DNA of 64,000 nt from Gibbula magus. Lineage: Eukaryota > Mollusca > Gastropoda > Trochida > Trochidae. Within the stretch, counting starts at the first letter, position 1; each line of letters begins with the position of its first letter. The stretch covers positions 80,803,093 to 80,867,092 of the forward strand of contig OW388289.1 in assembly GCA_936450465.1 (NCBI GenBank). The letters are read 5' to 3'. The notes beneath the pieces are model-generated. The model did no database searches. It was not told the DNA's origin and was given only the letters and a program-made list of their open reading frames with translations. The position numbers and the translations under genes are program-made. Positions 38,726 to 50,197 of this stretch are shown in pieces.

Positions 38726-38881
38726 ACAGGAATTTGAGGATACCCAAGATCTCAATGTAAACAATGTATATAAAAGTATCCACGCCCCCCTCTATACAAT
38801 AGGCTATTGTATAGAGGGGGGCGTGGATACTTTTATATACATTGTTTACATTGAGATCTTGGGTATCCTCAAATTCCTGTG
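38726..38881. mobile_element. perfect hairpin element, family A (copy 2)
   Basis: Two 78-bp arms (38725-38802 and 38804-38881) are exact reverse complements around one G at 38803. The tips are CACAGGAATTTGAGG and CCTCAAATTCCTGTG. A 9-bp direct repeat AGATAGACC flanks it (38717-38725 and 38882-38890, the first overlapping the tip by one base). The 8-9 bp duplication would fit a Mutator-like (9 bp) or Merlin/hAT-type (8 bp) transposase acting in trans. It lies just upstream of the LINE RT fragment. Confidence 0.75.
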
Positions 38882-38901
38882 AGATAGACCGCGGCATTCT
38901 A

Positions 38902-39121
38902 CTTAAAACCAGTTACAGCCGATGTGTCCCAGGGATCTATCGTGGGACCTCTATTATTCTTAGTTTACAAAACCGACTTCGTTGATGGAATTGAATGTAA
39001 CATACAACTCTTTGCAAACGACTCGTCACTCTATGTAATAATCGACAGTCCCTTCACGAATATGAATATCTTACAGGTTGTTCATCAATTTATTACTGAA
39101 ACAAAACGATTTGATTCATGA
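38902..39121 (+). mobile_element. LINE reverse transcriptase fragment with mutated catalytic box
   Basis: LKPVTADVSQGSIVGPLLF followed by LVYKTDFVDGIECNIQLFAND is the central RT region (VPQGSxLGPLLFLxYINDL...FADD) of a jockey/CR1-like non-LTR element. The catalytic FADD reads FAND, so it is inactive. The frame ends at 39121. Confidence 0.82.
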
Positions 39122-39129
39122 AATTATAA

Positions 39130-42100
39130 TCGTCCGTGAAGTGTTTCAACTGACCACGAAACAAATCTATAATATGTGTTTTAATCTTTGTGCATACAGT
39201 AGTCCGTTAGGTTGGTCATGAACCTGATACGGATTTATCATCGAAAACAAATTATACCATCGTCTCAGAACAACTTCAGTGTCTCGTAAATTACACATAA
39301 ATCCTGTTTTCTTTGATTATTTGAGTTTACCTTACCTTACCTTTGGAACACATTACCGCTATGAAAGTTAATAAAATAAATAATAATTATAATAACATAT
39401 ATTAAGGATCGACAAACTGTATAATGTAAATATTTCCGTAATTTCATGAATTCGGGAATTTCAGGAATTAACATACATTCATCAAAACAAAACCAAACCT
39501 CTCTTGTTTTCTTTCTACTAGATGAGTCCACTTTAACATTATAGGGGTGATGCCAGTTTATCATTGCCCAATCAGTAATCAACAGGCCATGACATGTTGT
39601 TTTAAGACTGTAGGCAAATCGGGATGTAGGCGAATAGAGATCATGCCCATTAGAGCAATATCCAAATACCTCTATTGCAGTCATAAACAGTGGAACTGTA
39701 GATTGCGTCATAACCAACTTTTAAGGGGAATATTTAATTAAGCGACACAAAATAATCACAGAATACAACTAACACAAACAGCACGACCCACATTCTTTAA
39801 ATCACTAGTTATTAATAACGTCAACGCCAAATGTGATTTTTAAAGTCAAATATCTTCAAGAAATGATACAAATTATTGGTTAAAATGATCAACATCTTCC
39901 GTTATACCAGGAGAACCGGGTACCCATCTTAGGTCTACAAAGCAGTCATAGTGGTACCACAAACATCAATGAATGATAAAACAATCGGGATTTATCAAGA
40001 ACAAAATTAGAATCAGTCTGTCAGTAAACGGGGCAGATCGTCAAAACTACACGCTTTTCTTCTCTGCCTAACATTCCCCAACATTTAACGAAACAATAAT
40101 CGAACTGAGTGGGGGCAGAACCGAATGGTTTATAAGCTTAATTTTGACAACTTTATATCACTGTGACAGCAAGCCATTGACGATTTAGGAATGCCATTAC
40201 TCTTACTCTCTTTTAACAGTTGAAATTAACATGTGAAAACAAGGACCAGCTTTCGTTTTGGTTTACTTTTCCCATAAATATTAATTTATATGACAACCAC
40301 CTGAATGGGACGAATTTATTTATAATATTAAGAATATTTTATTCGTCAAAGATAAGAAACTTAATTTAACACTCGTACGACCTCAGTGCGGTATAACATG
40401 TTAAGTTGCATTAATTGACTTGAATTCTTTATTTCAATTCTAAGTTTAGTACACTTGCTGTGTGACAAATAATCCTTTTGTCAATAAAACAGGCTTGCGG
40501 ACACCTTAAACCGTAATAAACTTTTTTCTCTACTCCATAAGCACTTGATGTATGCGTGTCAGATCCTATTCAACACAGGGAGGAGGTGATATAATGGAAA
40601 AATAAATGTGTATATCAGTATGTGTCTGACACTTTCGAGTATACCGTAGAGAACCCCTTGGCTTTGATCTCGTTTGAAGTAATTTTTAACCTTATGAAAT
40701 ACAAAAGGTCTTTTTAAGTGATTTTTCACACGTAAGAGAGAAACTAATTAAAAACAAGCGAATTCGATTACAGCATAATATGTCTCTTCATGAAATATAT
40801 ATATACTTTTATGTTCTGAAGTGTTCCCTGGTGTTTGGTGTCTAAATGTGTCACTTCAATTAATTTTACATATGTTTTATGTATTAGAATCGTTGCAAAA
40901 CAAGTCCGAGCGAGGGAAGAAATACACAATCAGTTCGCCTCTTTATATATATGTCAAAACCAAGGATACCAATAAAACCAATATTCTGCGGTCTCCTTCA
41001 CCATGTATGTATTATACATTATATATGTCGTATAATATCCACAAATAGTATTGTACAAAGACACCTTCCAACCAGGAATTGATGACAAGATCACAATGTT
41101 CTGATGTAATATTGAAAAGGTTACTCCGTCTTTACTGTTCGTTTCATGGTATTAGACTTAGCATATTTTGAATATTACTTCCATTCTGATGTTTTTAATT
41201 CTAAATGTCACGGATGCAGCTGGAAGCAAACTTAGGTCATGAAAGTGGTAAATGTATATACTTTTTGTATTGTGTATCGTGACATTCTACACAATAATAC
41301 TTACATTGATAAGTCACTGTGACAACCCTGCATTAACATATTCAAAGTATGGTGATTTTGACAATGTTCTCCATGGCAAAACCTTTAAAAGCTATAACGT
41401 TTCATTTATGTTTGTTTACATGACAGTATATGTCTCATTTTACTGTTGACATTAAGTTTCTTTAAAAAATCAATAATTTTCTGAACTCAAGTTGAATGTG
41501 ACGAATCATTGTATGAATTCTGTCAAAGGTTATGTATGAGAAAAATATAAATATATCATGTCTAACTTGTGAGAAATCACAGACGAAATCCAGTCTTCGG
41601 TAACAGTGTTAGAATTCTTTATGATAAAGTGATATCTTGAGCCGTAATGGGGAGTAATGATCGACAAACTAAATACAAATTAAACCGAAATCTCATTTCT
41701 ATTTTTGTCGAAGCTAGGTGAATTTGTTTTAGTTTAATCCATACCAGTTAACAAGTATCACTGACAAAATGTGGATTATCAACTAAAGTAATAGCAGTGT
41801 TGAGCAGACATGTTTAAAATTGTTAACATGTCCTGATTAACCTATAGCACCTATCAACATTCATATGTAAAATTCAGTAGCGTTTTAAAACTAATATCAA
41901 CGAATTAATATCGGGGAGTCTGTTATAAATATAAGATATATATCATATTTCACTCGGCATGATGTACTCTGTGTATTCCTGCATTGTTCGTACACCAATA
42001 CATACTTGACTACATACACTATGTCAATAGTTTCCTTTCGGTTATCTAATACAAATTAATAATGTATGGAGAATGAAGCGTACGAATCAGATCTATGCAT

Positions 42101-42620
42101 TTCTGTGTAAATAAAGCATGATAATGTATGTAGGACTATGTGATATTAAACAAACATAAATTATGATAATGTATTATAGCTTGTAAATATTGAAAGCAGA
42201 CAAATATTGAGCTCACTTGGTATGCAGCATAGGTCGTATCTTCCCTGCCCTTTCACCTGTGTCGTACACCTGAGTGTCTTTGTCGGCAGAAATCCCAGAT
42301 CCTTTGATCAGTTCTCTGGTAGCAGGTTGGGTATGTGTTAAGGCTTTCGATCAATTCATTCTTGCATTAAGAGCATTTCACTTTTAAGTGCTACATGCAA
42401 CTTTACACGGGCCACGTGACACCCGGCATCTCGATTGCAGGTAGACTTTCTGAATACACCAGGACAGGTAAAAGGTAAATAGATTATGACTAAGCTACAT
42501 CGGTTTTGAACGTCCATGTCAATGTATGAAAAAAGAAAGTTGGTTTGATGCCTGTGTGGCTTACTGGGGGTACACAGCGAGAAAATCATGGGTCAGGTGA
42601 CACAGTACAGAAAATACCAG
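39130..42620. other. intergenic, no gene seen
   Basis: No supportable exon. The minus-strand frame at 39337-39717 and the plus-strand frame at 40821-41048 showed no recognisable family and have no matching splice partners. Confidence 0.5.
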
Positions 42621-42627
42621 GGCCTTG

Positions 42628-42730
42628 ATTTTCGAAGCTCTCTTAGTACAAGGAGAGTCGTAAGTACCATAATTTAGATTAACACTGCCTTGCGACTATG
42701 TTAGTACCAAGATAGCTTCGAAAATATAGT
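42628..42730. mobile_element. short TIR/hairpin element (about 100 bp)
   Basis: GATTTTCGAAGCTCTCTTAG at the left is mirrored at the right by TAGTACCAAGATAGCTTCGA followed by AAAATA. The middle also pairs partly (AGTCGTAAGTAC / TGCGACTATGTTAGTAC). Confidence 0.55.
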
Positions 42731-42837
42731 TTCAGATACCGTAATGTATCCTTAATAATTACATACACCCAATATACAGTTATATAGTTATGATGATGAT
42801 TAGGAGGATCAGTGCAGGATTAACACAGCTTCAGGCT

Positions 42838-42840
42838 ATC

Positions 42841-42899
<59 letters not shown>

Positions 42900-43255
42900 A
42901 ATCATTCGCCATTCATAATTCATCATTCGTAATTCGTAATTCGTCATTTTTCATTCATCATTTTTCATTCATCATTCGTCATTCATTATTAATCATTTTT
43001 CATTCATCATTCGTCATTCATTATTAATCATTTTTTTCATTCATCCTTCGTCAATCGTCATCCATCATTCATCATTTTTCATTATTATTCGTCATTCATT
43101 ATTCATAATTTTTCATTCATCATTCAACATTCGTCAATCGTCATTCATCATTCATCATTCGTCAATCGCCATTCATCATTCGTCAATCACCATTCATCAT
43201 TCATCATTTAAATTCTTCCTTCATCATTCGTCATTCTTTATTCGTCATTTACCAG
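42838..43255. repeat. 7-bp satellite (ATTCATC)n, decaying to the right
   Basis: Eight clean ATTCATC units at 42838-42900 grade into variants (ATTCGTC, ATTTTTC, AATCGTC). Confidence 0.95.
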
Positions 43256-45441
43256 TGCAGAATTAAAGTCTATGTTTGTACAATATGAATTAAAAAGTAA
43301 TAAAGGGTACATTTCTATAACATCCGAATCAATAAATGTCGTCCTGTTCAGTTTCACAGGTTATATTTTCGAGACATGTATGAAATCGACATTGTTTCCC
43401 AGGTAATAAGGTATGTGTACACCTTTACGTGCCGTTGCGTTTTTACGTTTCCCTACTTGTCAAATAATTTATTGCCTTTTGTTTGATAAGTTTATACAAA
43501 AAGTGAAATAAACGCTTTATTGCTTCTAGACATAGAATGAGAAATACTTCACAAACACTTCATATCACAATTTCAAGTGCGAAGGGAATAATAATAAACA
43601 CATAAATCAGTCAGTAGGGATATAACAATAACATATCCTTTACATTATTCATTGTGAAGTACAATCTCAATAGCCTAACAATGGACGTTTTTATCAATCA
43701 TTCTTCTGTTTGACTATGTTTTATACGCAACTAGTAAGTCATGTGACTTTAACCAATGAAATAAATGTCACCATCCATTTAAATGAATAAATAAACAGAC
43801 ATGTCTATATGCTTACTCCAAAACGAGATAAGGAGAACATATGCGCGATAAAAGAAATAAAATGAAATTAAGCAAAGCTGATTGAGCACATTATCCATCT
43901 GTAAACCATTTGGACATTTTATGTTTCTCGATTTTTGTGATTTTTGTCATTAACAAGGTTATGAAATGAATGTCAAATTATGTTCATTTGATATTCCCAA
44001 AGTAAATTTGGATAATTAGGAATGATATACTACACAAATAAATACTTACTAAGCAAATTGTTTTAAGTGGGCTCCTAACGTCTCTGTCAACATGTCAAAT
44101 TTACTTCTGTTGTATCATGAATGATTTTTCAAATTATAATACATACATGTAAAATGTTTGGCTAAAATGCCTTAGAAACATGGCAATGGATATACACAAC
44201 ACGTGCTTGCCTATAAAGTCCAAAGTATCAGTCTGATCAAAAAAGAGCGTTTTCCGAGGAATAAATATTTGCAAATCGACCTTGATACAACCTCATTTCA
44301 TCGGGGATTTTCACGCCAAACCGACCAAGTGGCGAGGAATCTATAGAATCAGTTCCTATCCTGATGAGAACTATTTTGCATATTTTATTCCTTGGAACAG
44401 GGTCGATTTTAATCACTGTCCATAGTATATGTGAATAATTGTTTTTTGCTCTACTGCTCTACTACCCATTCTGAAAGATTATATTAGCGCTTCAAATACA
44501 AACTATTCATCCATTTGATGATCTTCTTACAAAAAGATTAACACTCAGGAACCATTCGAATACCTTGACAGTACTATTACATTTCATGGATCGGACTACA
44601 TTATTCTGAAGGCTATAAACATACACTATATTGACAAAAATGTATGATAATCTGAAGAAAACGAGCAAACATCGTAGTTGATCGTGACTTGAATTATTGT
44701 GAATGTTGTGCAGCTCCTCGTACAAATCTACGAACAAGTCTGGGACCCATCTTGACGTTCAGAGTAGAGTGATAGCAACATGTGAATTCGCTTGTAAAAT
44801 TTCCCAGCAAACATCGCCAGTCTTAAGACCTGAACCTAACATCCAATGTTATATTTATTTGCATGTGCAAGACGGGATGCATCTCCTATCTCTTTGTAAC
44901 CTACGTGCTTAGAACAAGTGTTGATGATATCTCGTGTCGACGGCGTTATCGTAAATCCTGAACAAAATAGTTGCCTAGCTGTTATATAAATGAAAGTGGA
45001 GAGAAATGTAATGGATTCGGAGTTTGTAGATATACAACTGTCTCACTTTCAGAAAAAAAAGTATTCATTTGCAGCTTTATTCACATTTGTATGTACTATG
45101 TATACAATTTATACATTAATCATGATCAACATCTACACAGTTATGTGAAGTCATCGAATACCTTTAAATGTCATCAAGATCATGGAGAAATATCAGTCTG
45201 AATAATTGATCTTATATCATCTGAAACCAGAATAACAGAGTGTTTCTTTCTTCGCCTTGTACCCTGCAGCTCATGATCGGTATCTAACTATAGCACATTT
45301 CAATGGGTTTGATGATCATATTACACAATGATCACCTCTGTCATTAAGACACTAACTTTAGTTTTAGTCGATTTAACCGCTCCTGACTCGGAGTTAAGAC
45401 TTTTGAGAATGAATGTATCATCATATGTAAGTTAAATATAC

Positions 45442-45596
45442 CTCGTCCAGAAAATTACGTTGGTCGCTAGATGGAGAAACCACACTACCAGGAAGAGTAC
45501 CACCAGGAGTCCAACTATCCACTCGGCCAAAGATACCTCGACAAAACATTTTGTTAGAAGTAAAGTAACAAATCTCCCAAGGCTGAATTGTGCCAT
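45442..45596 (-). CDS. candidate first coding exon with membrane anchor (P450-like N-terminus)
   Basis: From the ATG at 45596 the minus strand encodes MAQFSLGRFVTLLLTKCFVE, then the strongly hydrophobic stretch SLAEWIVGLLVVLFLVVWFL, then HLATNVIFWTR before a donor (ACGAG|GTATAT, phase 2). A short lead, one transmembrane helix and an aromatic-basic turn resemble the signal anchor of microsomal cytochrome P450s, but this part is poorly conserved and no heme-binding or other P450 exon was found downstream. A second frame across the same DNA (GRVDSWTPGGTLPGSVVSPS) also looks protein-like, so even the frame is uncertain. Confidence 0.3.
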
Positions 45597-45924
45597 TGAT
45601 GTATTGCGGATCATAATATCATAATAACATAAACAGAAGAAAGTATTGTACGTTTCGGGCGAGTCCCCCTTGGGCTTCGACCTCACACCCTCAGAGTCCT
45701 ATACCAATGCCAGAGAGATTCGTAGATATTATATTGACACATGAAAACTGATCGTGATCAATATGAATTTACTAGATAAACTCAGTGTTATTGGTTACAA
45801 AACCAACGTCGGCAAAATAAACTATACCGTACAAACTACACCATATTTCAATCCAATAGCGATACATGCGACTGAAATAGAGTTACATCGTGTCTTCAAC
45901 TAAATTTGAAGTTCCATAACAGTA

Positions 45925-46380
45925 TCTGTCATATTTCTGAGAAACACACGTTTTAAGAAATCTTCGTTTTCAAATCTCGTTATCTAGACGAGATAGGAGA
46001 TTAAACAAGGTTCCTTGGCTTGTTGTATGACCTCCTACAATAACAATGCGTGAACAAATCAACAAAGATACACTACGCGTATGCCGCCAACATCTTATAT
46101 CTTACATAATTTCCATATTTCATAACATTTTACTTTAAAAACAAACATTATGTCCAGAAAACCCCCTTTAAATAGCAAATTTAGCATCCAGCGTGTATTT
46201 GAGAAGAAATAAAATATTAAGCATCATACTCTTCCAAAAAGAATGATAGCTCCTTCCGAGATATATCCTCACCACACACATTCAAAATCGACGTTATCCG
46301 GCAGAAATATTTTGTGTTTTACTTTGTTAAAAGTTTGGTATCGTTTCTTTTGTCCCCCAATGTAAGTTATGCTTATGGAA
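45925..46380. mobile_element. Tc1-type MITE family E, second copy
   Basis: TGGCTTGTTGTATGACC, ACAAACATTATGTCCAGAAA, AAATAGCAAATTTAGCATCC, CGAGATATATCCTCACCACA and GCAGAAATATTTTGTGTTTT follow in the same order and spacing as in 36290-36595. The left terminal repeat is not recognisable. Confidence 0.65.
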
Positions 46381-49076
46381 GCATGTCGTTATTACTGAAA
46401 TAAAGGTAAAACTGGTAAATAAGCGCTACATAATATTCCTGAATCAATAAAATGAGTTCCAAAACGAATGTACATGCAGTCCATTTCCCAGCATAGTGCA
46501 TTGCAGTAGCGCAATACAATTGGACGAAATGAACTCAAACTACTTATAACTACATCTTGACATTTCACATAAAGCATATTATCCTATGATACTTTCTTCT
46601 TTGTTTGAACCTATAGACGTTTCTATTTCCAAAGTCATGGGGGCCGCCATCTTGGTGTCACGTGACTGTCCGCCATTAAGGTGCTGTTCAAAACGTCAGC
46701 TTGCCTGACGTTAGTGTGAAGCGGTAACATCACACTCGCTCGCCTACTCCGACCGTCAGAGATTGCATAAATAAACATGATATCCTGTTTTTATATATTA
46801 AAAAGTGCTAAAAGTGTTTAATTCATTAAAAGTGAAATTAAGTTTGGCTTTTTTAAATTCAAGCGCTAAGAGCGCTATAAAAACAAGATTAGTTCCATGT
46901 TGACTTTAATAAGTTTTATATGTTTCTACGTAAATATCGAGACGCAATATTCCTGTGGATATAGGCCAAGATAATTAATGAACATTTATAAACAGATTTC
47001 CCCCGAATAATAACAAAAATAGACGACAGAGAAACACAGCACCATGTTCAAAGGAAATATTTTGTTTCCCCGATGACATGTTTGTTTGAACCAAGCACAA
47101 AATTGTGTCAAAACAACGAACTAAACTACCCAGATAAAACAAATGAAAGAGAATTTTCAAAAGAGTGAAAACAAAATACTACTGTCAAATAAAGTCTGAC
47201 TCGTAAATTATATATCTTGCATTGTATGGGGTATGTATTGCTTCTCTTGCTCCTGGAGTTAAATCCTTTAATAAGGAAAATGAAAAGTTGAACTCATATT
47301 CTTGATTAATATGGTTACATACACTATTGGGCTGTATGCGTTCATTACGAATACGATGCACCGTTTTGCTTTTTAATGACATAGGCGAACCAGTCACATT
47401 TACTGTCAACATAAAACATGTTTTAGTATTAAAGCATTTTCCGTATTTAACAGGTTATAAAGCTACTTTAAAAGGTAGGCCTTTTCATTGCGACATGGTA
47501 TCGGCTAATTACATATATCATCAATATAAACTTTCTGTTTGTGTATATCATAGTTAATGCAAGTTAATTATTTTATAAATAAACTCTTTGTCATAACCTT
47601 GTACGGGTATGTTCGCTAAAATGTCAGATATATATTTCGGACGTTACAAGTAAAAACTCGGGGATGGTGTCTGTACATTAATTTCGAACTAATTCTTCAG
47701 ATTTCTCTTAATAATCTTTGTGTTGTGGCTTTACGTTCACTTTTGATTTGTATAGGGAAAACGTTGTTTTAAGTAAGAGAACTTCCATATCATTTGAAAT
47801 TGAAAAACATTCTATCAATATTAAGAAACATAAATCTTTACCGTTTGAAAACAATAGTAGAATTAACTAATTCGTGACAACTACGATACATGGCTTTAAA
47901 TATTTCCAGAAACAAATCTCATTGACTTATAAACAAACATTCTAAAACAAATAGATCCATATTAAAAAGAACTGTGATGATATATCTATGACGGGGTTGA
48001 CCCATCCTCTTTCAATTTGAATCCGATATTCTGTCATGCATTTAATTGAAACTATCATAGACAAATCCTAAAAATTTCCTCTTATATTTCCCGACACTAG
48101 CTGTAGGCTATATTCAAAATTTTAACAGGACGGTAATTCAAAGCAAGCTCTCGAAATGTAGGTCTAGTTTCGTCAAGCTTAAAACGTAAAACATTTCTTT
48201 CAAAAAAGGCAATCAAACGTAGACATATAATTACTTATTACTCTTGAATTTTAAGTTACTTTTTATCTTTTTTCTTCATCGCAAATACTAAACAGTTGTC
48301 TTCAGTTCCATGTATAGGCCTAATTTCTTATGCGCACCGAAAAATAAAGATGCAGCAATTAAGTGATTAGACAGAAAGTGCGGTTTCTCCCCAAAAATCT
48401 CAAAGTTCTGCGGATGCCTTCCTTTTGATATATTCTGAACAAAATTGTGTATATATATTCTAGATCTGTTTTCATAATCGTAAAGAGAAAATAATTATCT
48501 TTAATTCAATGTATAATTTGTTTATGCGTAGCAAAATGTAAATATGCGGGAAGTCATGCGACAAGTGTCGCAAACAGGCCGTTTATCAAAATCTTTTAGC
48601 GTCAACGGCCGGGCACCAAGAGGGTTAATTGATGTATTCTCCTTTCATATAAATAATTGTAATAAGCTCAAAATTACTTTCTTCATAAAAGGGTAGTTTT
48701 TTAAAAATAAATATATTGACATTTATTTCAGGATGTCATTGTAATAGTTTTGTTTAAATGTTCAGTGTTGAATTTCTGGTACAGTAGGCTAATTTGACAT
48801 GATTTAAATTAAGAAATATAAGTTATTTCTATAAATAAAATCTTCAAATGAATCAAATTCGACAGCTTTTTCATACACTCAAACAGTGCAAGGTAATTTG
48901 ACCATTTAATCATGTTTTATATAACTCTTTTTGTTGATTTCCATACAATGTGGGCGTGTACGCTACAGTGTAAACAAGCTAGCAATCAGCACCTCAATGG
49001 CGGACGACCCTAGCGCCTTTAGTGAGAAAGGGGGATAACTCTTACTATAGCTTCAAATAGAAACGTGTATACTTAC

Positions 49077-49205
49077 AGTAACTAAAACGAGAAAGGTCAA
49101 TCCGTGCAAACCTGATATTATAACCATCGTCATATCATGTTCGAAAGAGATCGGCTCTACCGTTGCCAATGGAGAAACAACTACACTGCCATTTATGCCA
49201 ATTGT
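49077..49205 (-). CDS. candidate exon, possibly encoding a signal peptide
   Basis: A good acceptor (TTTTACAG) and donor (ACT|GTAAGT) bound 129 bp, 43 open codons, on the minus strand. The last part reads MTMVIISGLHGLTFLVLVT, which would suit a signal peptide or membrane helix. It does not join in frame with the exon candidate at 49697-49790 without hitting a stop, so one of them may be untranslated. Confidence 0.3.
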
Positions 49206-49310
49206 CTGTAAAATTGTATACACTGCATGTTCACAAGTTGTATGGAGTGCTTATAATAATAACCGTTGACGTATTCTTGATTCACAAAGACTAGCCCGGT
49301 AGCTGACAGA

Positions 49311-49393
49311 AGGATAAAAGGTTGTTTACGTTGTGACTCAAAGTGTTCTCAATCCGAACTATCGAACATAATACCGGGAAGAAACGCTTAAAG
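49311..49393 (+). promoter_or_regulatory. possible promoter and 5' UTR exon of the ion channel
   Basis: GGATAAAAGG near 49311 resembles a TATA box. A strong donor AAAG|GTAAGT follows with exon end at 49393. It could splice to the TTTTCAG acceptor at 50137-50139, whose exon contains the channel start codon. The transcription start is inferred. Confidence 0.35.
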
Positions 49394-49696
49394 GTAAGTC
49401 GGGTTGTAACAGACGCAGGCTGTAAATATCACATACATGTAACAAATATTAGACTGAATTACTTATAATTGTGAATAATTTTATAAGATTAAATCACGTT
49501 TGATAAATATTAATTTGTTCGTTCTCAAATTTACACCCAAATAAGACCTCGTTGAAAACATTCAAAAATCATGACAAAAAGTTAAATAATTTATGTTAAT
49601 TGTTTCAATATTATTATGCGACTGTTAACAAATTGTGTTGCTGAACTAAAAAAATCCGAATCAATATCGAAGGCATTTGAATATGAATATTTTACC

Positions 49697-49790
49697 TGTC
49701 TTGTTGCTGCATGGGTCGATGTTGGTATAGTTCGTCTTCACTCGGCTCGGAGTAAAGAGAACAGTCCACCAATCTGAAATCTGAAATGTG
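49697..49790 (-). other. candidate exon with canonical splice sites, frame unresolved
   Basis: The minus strand has ATTTCAG acceptors near 49790 and a donor ACAG|GTAAAA near 49697. Two of three frames are open: ISDWWTVLFTPSRVKTNYTN and LVDCSLYSEPSEDELYQHRP. Joined to the exon at 49205 the second frame stops after QLA. It may be a last coding exon or a 5' UTR exon. Confidence 0.25.
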
Positions 49791-50197
49791 AAGATTCCAC
49801 CTCTTGAACGAAATATGTTTTCTATATTGGAGTCTCAAAGGGTTTAGTTGCATTTAATGATGATATTCTACCGTACAGCTGATGCGACTTATTAGTCTAT
49901 CATGTTCCATTAATGTGTTTATGAAGTATTCGTTGTGAGCAAGAAGTCCTACTGAACGTGTATTTAAATAAAGAGACATAATAACGTCAATTGAAAACAA
50001 AAGCGGGACAGGATAGTTTCCTTGCCTCAGTCAACTGGAAGCTACTTCGTCAATAGGCTTCATTACAGAGAAGACGTATTTCGCAGTAGTGTGCACAGGG
50101 GGGGAGAACTATAACTCCAAACACTTCTCTGATTTTCAGAAGAGAATGAGTGATTCCAAACACGGTCAGGAGAGAAGTGATCACAGGTGAAAACGCT

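Noticed and set aside
39337..39717. Minus-strand 126-residue frame (KKTREVWFCFDECMLIPEIP)
   Set aside because: No family recognised, no splice partners, and it crosses an AT-rich low-complexity stretch.
42838..43255. CRISPR-like array
   Set aside because: Units are contiguous 7-mers without spacers; a simple satellite in a eukaryotic genome.
44250..44400. Possible inverted-repeat element (CGAGGAATAAATATTTGCA / GCATATTTTATTCCTTGGA)
   Set aside because: Only about 20 bp of imperfect pairing and no flanking duplication or second copy seen.
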